Below are positions 1-5,391 of a stretch of 11,265 nucleotides of DNA, one piece after another (the first letter of the stretch is position 1; the number at the start of each line of letters is the position of its first letter). Both the position numbers and the translations under genes were made by a program. The notes under the pieces are model-generated. The model did no database searches, was not told the origin of the DNA, and saw only the letters and a list, made by a program, of their open reading frames with translations. The stretch is from Candidatus Bathyarchaeota archaeon (lineage in GTDB: Archaea; Thermoproteota; Bathyarchaeia; 40CM-2-53-6), in the NCBI GenBank assembly GCA_005888695.1, contig VBBH01000178.1, forward strand, positions 1 through 11,265. The letters are read 5' to 3'.

Positions 1-30
1 TATGAATGAGTCCACCGGTCAAACCCACAT

Positions 31-55
31 TTCGGCCCTTGGTTTTTTGGCCGAA
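31..55 (+). terminator. 7-bp hairpin with T6 in the loop, upstream of the KaiC-like gene
   Basis: TTCGGCC at 31-37 pairs perfectly with GGCCGAA at 49-55 across an 11-nt loop that contains six consecutive T (43-48). Archaeal RNA polymerase can terminate at oligo-T alone, so this could end a gene to the left of the window. It could also be a leader structure of the gene starting at 183. The upstream gene is not visible, so the role is inferred. The rest of 1-182 is open in the frame of the downstream gene but has no protein-like character, and no convincing TATA box was found there. Confidence 0.35.
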
Positions 56-182
56 CAACGATGATTGTAACCACCGGAAAACTCGTGCGGTTACAAAACC
101 CTTCATCTTACGAGTTCCTACCCTCGGGCAGGGAATCATAGGGGCGCAAAGATCCGAGAAGAGACTGGTTGCAGGGAACAGT

Positions 183-2096
183 TTGAACAAGAAGGGCTAC
201 GCGCTACTCTTACTTCTAGTCTATGCTCTGATCGTACTCTTCTCGACAAGAGAAGCTAATGCTGTCATCTCTTACACAGTGACGGTACAACCTAGTCTCA
301 TCAACATAGGAGAGCAGCCTATAATCACAGTCTCCATAACTGGAGGAGCTGCTAGCACTTCCTACAGTATGAAAATAACGGTCACGAAACCCGGTGGAGC
401 TTCCGTCGGGCAATCCACAATTACACTGCTTCTCCTGACTGATTCAACGGCGCAAGGATCAGCCGCGGTTACTTATCCAAGCGTTACCCCTTCGTGGACC
501 ACCGTAACCGGTAGTCCGGCTAACACAGATGTCAAGGGTACGTATTCCATAGCTGTGGACAAACTCGCTCCCAACCCTGCCCAGACGGGAGTAGCAACAG
601 GCACTTTTCAAGTAACGTCCACCCTATCAGTCAACATAATCTCTCCAAGCACCTCCCAAGCTTTCTCCAGAGGCGACATTGCAACCATCAGCGCTTGTGT
701 CTCATATGTGGATTCGACTCCTGTGAATACTGCGACTGTCACAAGCACAACACCTTCCAGCTCGATTTCACTTTCAGCGGGGTCGAATCCATGCTTGTAC
801 ACCAAGTCGTATCCAGTCCAGTTAGGCGACAATGTTGGCACTTGGAGTCTAAACGTGTCCGCTACTTCAGGATCAAACGGTGGGTCAACAACCATTACCG
901 TCACCGTCAACCCTGCACAACTCGTCGTCACCGACCTCGCCACCTACAACTCCTATGGCAACCCGACGTCTGACTTCAACCCCGGTAACACCCTTTACGC
1001 AACATTCCGAATTCAATATGTTCCGGGCGGGGGTTTTCTGACAACGGGAACGTACAATGTCGAGGTTAGGAATCCGTCTGGGGCGACAGTCTCCACGCTC
1101 TTGACGATATACGATCCGAATAGGCGATTGTTTTACACTCCGTCGGGCTTTACCATGTCCAATCAAGACCCAGAGGGATCATGGCAACTCGCCTTCTCAC
1201 CCAGCAGCATGGCAGACGCATACCAGAACACTGGACCGGTCACCACTGTGACTCAGAGGTTCCAAGTTCACGGCAGTGTTTTTGTCGTTAGCCAGTTCTA
1301 CTACATCCTCGGGACGATAGGACTCGCGGGTAGCCTGTCGACGTTCGTGTTCCTGCGCAAGTTCAACACAAAGAGGGTCGCGTTCGACAACCTGTTCAAA
1401 CTTACAGGCGGGGAGCTCCGTGCCCCCGCATCCCTTCTGATCATAGGCGACCCAGGTGCCGGATCGAGCACCCTAGGATTACAACTGCTTTACCGAGACT
1501 TGGTGGCCGGAAAATATTGCGGCCTCTTGTCCTACGATGGATTTCCCGCCGAGATCAAAAGAAAGATGAGGGACATGGGCTGGGACGTCGCACAGTATCT
1601 CGAAAAAGGACAGTTAACCATCCTGGACTGTTATTCAGCTCTCGCTGGAGTCGAGGGCGCACAGATTAGGGATCCCACAGACTTCACCGAGGTAAGTATT
1701 CAGGTCACTGGGATGATCGAGAAGGCTAAGGGTGGTCCGGTGACGATCTTGCTCGACTCCGCTACTCCGATATTCAACTCTGCGTCGGCCAAAGACTGTA
1801 TCAACTTTCTCCAAGTAATCGGTGCCAAGGTCAAGAACAGTAATGGAATGTTCATTGTAACCGCGACTCGAGGCTCGCTCCCAGACGAGGCCAAGTCCAA
1901 GATAGAATCGCTAACTGACGGTGTCATAGAGCTCAGCCTGTCCAAACGTGCAAGGTCACTTTCACGCTTCCTTCTCGTCAAGAAGCTCTCGGGACGGGCT
2001 ACGTCATCCTCCGAGACCCGATTCGAAATAGTCTCAGGAAAAGGAATAATGCTGGACCAGCGACGCGTGCCCATAGGACTGTTCCAGCCAAAGTAA
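183..2096 (+). CDS. Membrane-anchored KaiC/RAD55-like protein with extracellular beta-sandwich domains and a degenerate P-loop
   Basis: The TTG at 183 is preferred because it puts a signal peptide exactly at the N-terminus (MNKKGYALLLLL..., small-residue site near STREANA, residues 21-27), with an SD-like AGGG 6 nt upstream. The frame runs back to an ATG-type start near position 6, but those 59 residues look non-coding. Residues about 28-370 are Ser/Thr/Val/Gly-rich and look like two or three Ig-like beta domains, with two cysteines that could form a disulfide. A membrane helix follows at about 372-394 (FYYILGTIGLAGSLSTFVFL), then a cytoplasmic RecA/KaiC-like domain at about 405-637. The Walker A motif reads GDPGAGSST, with Ser428 in place of the invariant Lys. 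The KaiC-type tandem Glu after the next strand reads YDG. A Walker-B-like strand is present (VTILLDSA). A role as surface receptor or scaffold is inferred, with the internal domain perhaps acting without ATP hydrolysis. The gene stands alone and is convergent with the next one. Confidence 0.82.
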   Translation: MNKKGYALLLLLVYALIVLFSTREANAVISYTVTVQPSLINIGEQPIITVSITGGAASTSYSMKITVTKPGGASVGQSTITLLLLTDSTAQGSAAVTYPSVTPSWTTVTGSPANTDVKGTYSIAVDKLAPNPAQTGVATGTFQVTSTLSVNIISPSTSQAFSRGDIATISACVSYVDSTPVNTATVTSTTPSSSISLSAGSNPCLYTKSYPVQLGDNVGTWSLNVSATSGSNGGSTTITVTVNPAQLVVTDLATYNSYGNPTSDFNPGNTLYATFRIQYVPGGGFLTTGTYNVEVRNPSGATVSTLLTIYDPNRRLFYTPSGFTMSNQDPEGSWQLAFSPSSMADAYQNTGPVTTVTQRFQVHGSVFVVSQFYYILGTIGLAGSLSTFVFLRKFNTKRVAFDNLFKLTGGELRAPASLLIIGDPGAGSSTLGLQLLYRDLVAGKYCGLLSYDGFPAEIKRKMRDMGWDVAQYLEKGQLTILDCYSALAGVEGAQIRDPTDFTEVSIQVTGMIEKAKGGPVTILLDSATPIFNSASAKDCINFLQVIGAKVKNSNGMFIVTATRGSLPDEAKSKIESLTDGVIELSLSKRARSLSRFLLVKKLSGRATSSSETRFEIVSGKGIMLDQRRVPIGLFQPK

Positions 2097-2115
2097 GATC
2101 CGAAATGTGCACAGT

Positions 2116-2126
2116 CTCTTTTTTGT
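2116..2126 (+). terminator. Oligo-T terminator of the KaiC-like gene
   Basis: Six consecutive T (2119-2124) within TCTTTTTTGTT lie about 20 nt after the stop codon at 2096. This fits archaeal intrinsic termination at U-tracts. No hairpin is needed or seen. Confidence 0.55.
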
Positions 2127-2134
2127 TAGGACAG

Positions 2135-2143
2135 AAAGAAAAA
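2135..2143 (-). terminator. Oligo-T terminator of the secreted-protein gene
   Basis: Read on the minus strand, this stretch is TTTTTCTTT, starting about 32 nt after the stop of the minus-strand gene ending at 2176. With the plus-strand T-tract at 2116-2126 it separates two convergent genes. Confidence 0.45.
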
Positions 2144-2175
2144 GGGAAGGGGTTTCTTGACGGTGCTCGGCGTAC

Positions 2176-2610
2176 TTACAGAGAGTATGTTCCAGAGCAC
2201 GCGGTTATTTGACTCCCTTTGCTGTTGAGGATCGTAGAGGAGAAGCTGTAAGCGCCCGTGCCTGCGGACGAAACGGGCACATTCATTGTTATCGAGGCTT
2301 GGTTCGTTCCTACAGAGAACTTGACCGACTGGGTGTTGTACAAAGTGCCGGAATGGTAGGACTGCAGATAGTCTGTTAGAGATGGTCCAGGAAGGTACCC
2401 GTTAGTTGCTGTAACAACTGTCTTCACGGTAAAGGTTCCCGAAGCGTATGCGATATTGACGGTGCAACTGTACGTAGTTGTTGGTCTGCTAGCCGAAGTG
2501 GTAGTCGTTGTGGTAGAAGCGAACACGGGTGTTGCCATCATGACCGATGCGATACTCAACCCCACAAAGAGCGCCAGGACAAGGCGGCTCGTCTCAATCC
2601 TGGTTCTCAT
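2176..2610 (-). CDS. Small secreted protein with signal peptide and Thr-rich linker
   Basis: I do not recognise a family. The ATG at 2610 has GGGAG (2618-2622) 7 nt upstream. A GTG at 2628 is in frame but would consume that SD, so the 144-residue form is preferred. It starts MRTRIETSRLVLALFVGLSI..., a signal peptide ending at VFA, followed by ST(6)SASRPTTT, a Thr-rich linker typical of archaeal surface proteins and often O-glycosylated. The six Thr use four different codons, so the run is kept at protein level and is not repeat slippage. The remaining ~100 residues are Ser/Thr/Val-rich with alternating strands and look like one beta-sandwich. Two Cys, one at the start of the domain (YSCTV) and one near its end (TACSG), could form a disulfide. 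There is no C-terminal membrane segment, so it is probably released or bound to another surface protein. It converges on the membrane KaiC-like gene, whose ectodomain has similar composition. A functional link is only inferred. Confidence 0.68.
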   Translation of the reverse strand: MRTRIETSRLVLALFVGLSIASVMMATPVFASTTTTTTSASRPTTTYSCTVNIAYASGTFTVKTVVTATNGYLPGPSLTDYLQSYHSGTLYNTQSVKFSVGTNQASITMNVPVSSAGTGAYSFSSTILNSKGSQITACSGTYSL

Positions 2611-2655
2611 TATACGTCTCCCGATCACACTAGTCCCGAATGAGTACTAATTCGT

Positions 2656-2687
2656 CGTGAACTCTTAATTCGTGAGGAAGGTTCACG
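2656..2687. promoter_or_regulatory. Inverted repeat upstream of the secreted-protein gene
   Basis: CGTGAAC (2656-2662) and GTTCACG (2681-2687) are perfect 7-bp arms around an 18-nt spacer, 46-77 nt upstream of the ATG at 2610 and next to a TATA-like site. It could be an operator for a dimeric regulator or an RNA hairpin. A chance occurrence cannot be excluded. Confidence 0.3.
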
Positions 2688-2690
2688 GTA

Positions 2691-2700
2691 TCCTTTTATC
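2691..2700 (-). promoter_or_regulatory. Possible TATA box for the secreted-protein gene
   Basis: The minus strand reads GATAAAAGGA here, an AT-rich box about 80-90 nt upstream of the ATG at 2610. With archaeal spacing of about 25 nt to the start of transcription, the leader would be about 60 nt. A second AT-rich box, AATTAAGAGT on the minus strand (2661-2670), would give a leader of about 30 nt and is also possible. Confidence 0.3.
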
Positions 2701-2902
2701 GCTACGATGAGAAATCTCGACCTTTGAAACCATCGGGACTCCACACATCAGGAAACACTAGAGACAATGAACGCAACTCCGAAACGTGGCCGTAACAGTA
2801 GCAAACCCAACTGTAACTATCCGGCTGTTCGATAGAAGCTGACCACTAGCTCAATCAGTTGCATTCACACCGAGACCTATCAAAGAATGAAGAATTGGTT
2901 CA
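2701..2902. other. Intergenic stretch without recognised features
   Basis: No tRNA-like arm, strong repeat, T-tract or convincing ORF was seen in these 200 bases. Together with the doubtful ORF at 2903-3184, this makes 2611-3394 the least gene-dense part of the window. Confidence 0.5.
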
Positions 2903-3184
2903 TCACCGTGAACACGACTCCCAAAAGTACTCTAGCTGCTCCGCGTATTGGTCCCTAGCAAATTTCCGAATGATCCCTTGCCAAAAGGGGGATCCAGCCT
3001 CCCGGGCGTGAAGGATCCCGAAGAACAATAGTACAATTCCGCGTACTAGTCTAATTGCTTTGACCACAACTGAGTTGTCCCCGAGCCAAATCTTTGACGC
3101 GATCCTTAATCGGGTCATCAACTTCAACTCAATTCTATACGCCACTGCCGACTCTGTCCCGAACTTCTCGCCCAGAGTGGACAA
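2903..3184 (-). CDS. Doubtful hypothetical ORF, possibly the 3' part of a frameshifted gene
   Basis: This 93-codon frame begins at a TTG with no well-spaced SD and is open upstream to a stop near 3235. The translation has a plausible amino-acid mix. Its middle has a hydrophobic helix (AIRLVRGIVLLFFGILHARE) and its end is charged and aromatic (QYAEQLEYFWESCSR), with codon choice like its neighbours. I recognise no family. The overlapping frame to its right contains an ATG at 3299 followed by MIPLTEAEGLLGLVATVVIP, also gene-like. Removing one G from the GGGG at about 3185-3188 would join the two frames into a single protein of about 130 residues. It may therefore be a small gene broken by a frameshift or an assembly error, or neither frame may be real. 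Confidence 0.28.
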   Translation of the reverse strand: MSTLGEKFGTESAVAYRIELKLMTRLRIASKIWLGDNSVVVKAIRLVRGIVLLFFGILHAREAGSPFWQGIIRKFARDQYAEQLEYFWESCSR

Positions 3185-3394
3185 CCCCTGAAGATTGATG
3201 CGACCAGTAGATGCCGGGACTAAGAGCGTCGGACGTACTCGGGATTACGACGGTTGCAACGAGCCCCAAAAGGCCTTCTGCCTCTGTCAGAGGAATCATC
3301 GATCCAAATGAGTCGTCTCGAGCCGGTGTGCACCATATGAGAAGAGGCCGGGTTACAGTATGCTTACCGGGCCCGAAGCGCAAGGTCTCAAATC

Positions 3395-3769
3395 ATGCCA
3401 GTCATCCCAACTGGAACGAAGAAAACTCTACAGGAACTTTCTAGGGTATTCAACAAGCTCGCAACTGAGCTTACTACAGAGCTTAGCCGCGTAAGAAGTG
3501 AAATCGAGAACCTCCGGAAGGAAATCCACAGGCTAAAGTCCAGTCCTGCAAGCCAAAGAACAAGTCACTCTTCAAAATCCTCAAAAGGTTCCGGAAAAGC
3601 AACGGTAAGGCCGCGTGGTCAAAGGAACAGTCAAAGGAACAGTTCGACATCTCACGAGAAGAAGAATCAGGGCCCAGCTCTGCCCAAGTCAGACTCCGAG
3701 TACATTTTCCCACGCGAGCCCTTCAATCCTCCCACACCCTCGGAACCATCACCACCTTCCAACAATTAG
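3395..3769 (+). CDS. Small protein with N-terminal coiled coil and disordered basic tail
   Basis: No family was recognised. The ATG at 3395 has AAGGT (3382-3386) 8 nt upstream, the same SD-like core used before fen1. Residues about 10-47 form a strongly predicted coiled coil, with hydrophobic residues at heptad spacing in LQELSRVFNKLATELTTELS and on through RSEIENLRKEIHRLK. From residue ~48 to the end (124) the chain is low-complexity: Ser, Lys, Arg, Asn and Gln first, then Pro-rich with acidic residues near the end (PSEPSPPSNN). Such a chain would be disordered and, from its charge, could bind nucleic acid or an acidic partner. A tandem 12-bp repeat makes QRNSQRNS in the tail. It stands alone on the plus strand, with a minus-strand gene ending 110 bp downstream. 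Self-association through the coiled coil is inferred. Confidence 0.6.
   Translation: MPVIPTGTKKTLQELSRVFNKLATELTTELSRVRSEIENLRKEIHRLKSSPASQRTSHSSKSSKGSGKATVRPRGQRNSQRNSSTSHEKKNQGPALPKSDSEYIFPREPFNPPTPSEPSPPSNN
3618..3643 (+). repeat. Tandem 12-bp repeat, 2.2 copies
   Basis: GTCAAAGGAACA occurs at 3618-3629 and 3630-3641 and continues with GT. The length is a multiple of three, so it keeps the frame of the coiled-coil gene and encodes a duplicated Gln-Arg-Asn-Ser. It looks like a recent local duplication in the disordered tail. Confidence 0.8.
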
Positions 3770-3818
3770 CCTCTCGACTTTTCCACTCACGAGTTTATTC
3801 TTCGACCTTCTTCAACAG

Positions 3819-3831
3819 CCCCGTCTCGGGG
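3819..3831. terminator. Short hairpin between convergent genes
   Basis: CCCCG (3819-3823) and CGGGG (3827-3831) form a perfect 5-bp GC stem with a 3-nt loop, 50 nt after the coiled-coil gene and 48 nt past the end of the opposing gene. No clear T-tract follows on either strand. A terminator role is a guess from position. Confidence 0.25.
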
Positions 3832-3878
3832 AAGCCAACTGTTTGTGGAACGGCTATCTCGACATGAAGACTTTAGGC

Positions 3879-4202
3879 CTATTCTTTGTCGCGACCGATC
3901 GACCAGTGTAGGCGGCCATCCCGGATCTTTATCATCAACCTCTGTAATGTCTGATAGGCGATACGGGCCGTTGAATCACTCCACTTGAAATCCTCAGCAG
4001 ATCCGGACGGTACCTTGCATAGTTCGTCGAGTCGCCAGCAGATCTCTATGGCTCGGGAATATACTTCTGTGCCAAGCCTGTCTGCTCGCTCTTTCGAGGT
4101 CGTCATTGGGAGAGGAGCGATAGGGTTGGTCAACAGGAGATTTGGGGGACGTAACCCAGAGGGGGTCGGTTCCGTTACAGCGTCGGATAAGAGTGCTCCC
4201 AT
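3879..4202 (-). CDS. Small helical protein of unknown function, divergent from fen1
   Basis: No family was recognised. The frame allows 107 residues from the ATG at 4202. The first 32 residues are Pro/Leu-rich and unconvincing. From the ATG at 4106 (MTTSKERADRLGTEVYSRAI...) the remaining 75 residues look like a small helical protein, with Trp/Cys-containing helices (EICWRLDELCK), a helix around TARIAYQTLQRLMIKIRDG, and a polar end. Neither start has an SD. For the longer form, a TATA-like CATAAAG about 20-24 nt upstream would suit a leaderless message, though the spacing is slightly short. The true start is unresolved and 4106 is a serious alternative. The gene diverges from fen1 across about 60 bp, so the two may share a promoter region. 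Confidence 0.45.
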   Translation of the reverse strand: MGALLSDAVTEPTPSGLRPPNLLLTNPIAPLPMTTSKERADRLGTEVYSRAIEICWRLDELCKVPSGSAEDFKWSDSTARIAYQTLQRLMIKIRDGRLHWSIGRDKE

Positions 4203-4218
4203 GAGACTTTCGAAATTG

Positions 4219-4229
4219 GCTTTATGAAC
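4219..4229 (+). promoter_or_regulatory. Possible TATA box of the fen1 operon
   Basis: GCTTTATGAAC lies about 40 nt upstream of the proposed TTG start of fen1, giving a leader of roughly 15-20 nt that would still contain the AAGGT SD. The same sequence on the other strand (TTCATAAAG) could serve the divergent gene starting at 4202. Confidence 0.35.
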
Positions 4230-4264
4230 AGCATCCCTTCCTCTTCATGAACAAGGTATTCTGT

Positions 4265-5293
4265 TTGGGAGTGATGCTCACTCCGATCATTCATCGCGAG
4301 CAGACAACTCTCAAGGCGTTGAAGAACAAATCCTTCGCAGTAGACGGCAACATCGAGCTACACCAGTTTTTAGCACTAATCCGAAAACACGATGGCAGCC
4401 TCTTCACCGACAATCAAGGACATGTTACTTCTCACTTGATCGGATTGTTGACAAGGACTGCAAGGCTGGTTGGCGAGTACGGGATGACATTGATCTTCGT
4501 TTTCGACGGCAGATTTCATCCTTTGAAGCGAGCAACAATGGAGGAACGAAGGAGAGCACGGGAAAAGGCCGAGGCTGAATATGCGAGCGCGATAAAACGG
4601 GGCGATGCTGCGTCAGCATGGTCGAAGGCGGTCATGACCGGTCGAGTAACGGGTGACGTGCTTCAGGATGCGAAGAGACTCTTGACCCTCATGGGAATTC
4701 CATGGCTCGATGCTCCCGAAGACGCTGAGGCACAGGCGAGTCAGATAGCCTCTAAGGGTGAGGTCTGGGCTGTTGGTGGCAAGGATTACGACTCACTACT
4801 CTATGGCGCACCTATCCTAGTCAGGTATCTGACGATAACCGGGACAGAGTATTTGCCGTCCCAGCGTCGAACCAGAAAACTTCTTCCAGAGATCATTAAC
4901 CTTAGAGAGAATCTTCAGATTCTAGGGATTACGAGAGAGCAGCTTGTCGATCTCGCGATATTGATTGGTACAGACTTTGATCCAGGCATCAAAGGCATTG
5001 GACCGAAGAAAGCATTGGCACTGGTGAGGAAATATGGCCGAATAGAACAAATCCCTCAAGAGATAAAGGAAAAGTTACTGGGTAACTTTGATGAGGTCCG
5101 AGAAGTCTTCCTCCGTCCAAATACCGTCCAAGACTACAAATTGATTTTTTCGAAGCCGGACATCGATGGACTAGTAAGATTTCTCGTAGAAGAGCGTGGG
5201 TTCAATAAGGAAAGGGTTGAGCACGCAGCAACTCATCTGCTTGAGTCCTACCATAAGCACTCAGACACAAAACTCGGGGCCTGGCTCGCATAA
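4265..5293 (+). CDS. fen: Flap endonuclease 1 (FEN1/XPG family)
   Basis: FEN1 is a structure-specific nuclease that removes 5' flaps during Okazaki-fragment maturation and long-patch repair. The TTG at 4265 is preferred over the ATG at 4247. It yields MGVMLTPII, matching the family's invariant N-terminus, where Gly2 reaches the active site, and it has AAGGT (4253-4257) 7 nt upstream. At 342 residues it has normal archaeal FEN1 length. Visible landmarks: Asp27 in FAVDG, Asp81 in VFDG, the helical arch with its basic EERRRAREKAEAE segment (93-105), the acidic cluster APEDAEAQA, Asp174 and Asp176 in KDYDSLLYGAP, and Asp238 in GTDFDPGIKGIGPKKA, which runs into the H3TH DNA-binding motif. The first Glu of the usual E-x-E pair is Asp153 here. 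The C-terminus (DTKLGAWLA) resembles a PCNA-interacting peptide but lacks its Gln and ends Trp-Leu. It heads an apparent operon with the DNA ligase. Confidence 0.95.
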   Translation: MGVMLTPIIHREQTTLKALKNKSFAVDGNIELHQFLALIRKHDGSLFTDNQGHVTSHLIGLLTRTARLVGEYGMTLIFVFDGRFHPLKRATMEERRRAREKAEAEYASAIKRGDAASAWSKAVMTGRVTGDVLQDAKRLLTLMGIPWLDAPEDAEAQASQIASKGEVWAVGGKDYDSLLYGAPILVRYLTITGTEYLPSQRRTRKLLPEIINLRENLQILGITREQLVDLAILIGTDFDPGIKGIGPKKALALVRKYGRIEQIPQEIKEKLLGNFDEVREVFLRPNTVQDYKLIFSKPDIDGLVRFLVEERGFNKERVEHAATHLLESYHKHSDTKLGAWLA

Positions 5294-5391
5294 GCGTAAC
5301 ACTTCCAGCTCGTTCTCCAACACCTTTCCAGAAACTGGCCGAGCTATGTCAGAATCTCGAACAGACAACTAAGCGCGGTGAAAAGACTCGA

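Noticed and set aside
6..182. N-terminal extension of the KaiC-like gene
   Set aside because: The 59 residues look random, contain a DNA hairpin, and would place the signal peptide internally. The TTG at 183 gives a proper secretory N-terminus.
2989..3019. Inverted repeat GGGATCC ... GGATCCC
   Set aside because: The arms are built on the self-complementary GGATCC core, the spacer is 17 nt, and there is no T-tract or promoter context. A chance occurrence is likely.
3211..3444. Plus-strand frame of 77 codons before the coiled-coil gene
   Set aside because: It overlaps the start of the better supported coiled-coil gene in another frame, and its amino-acid mix is unconvincing.
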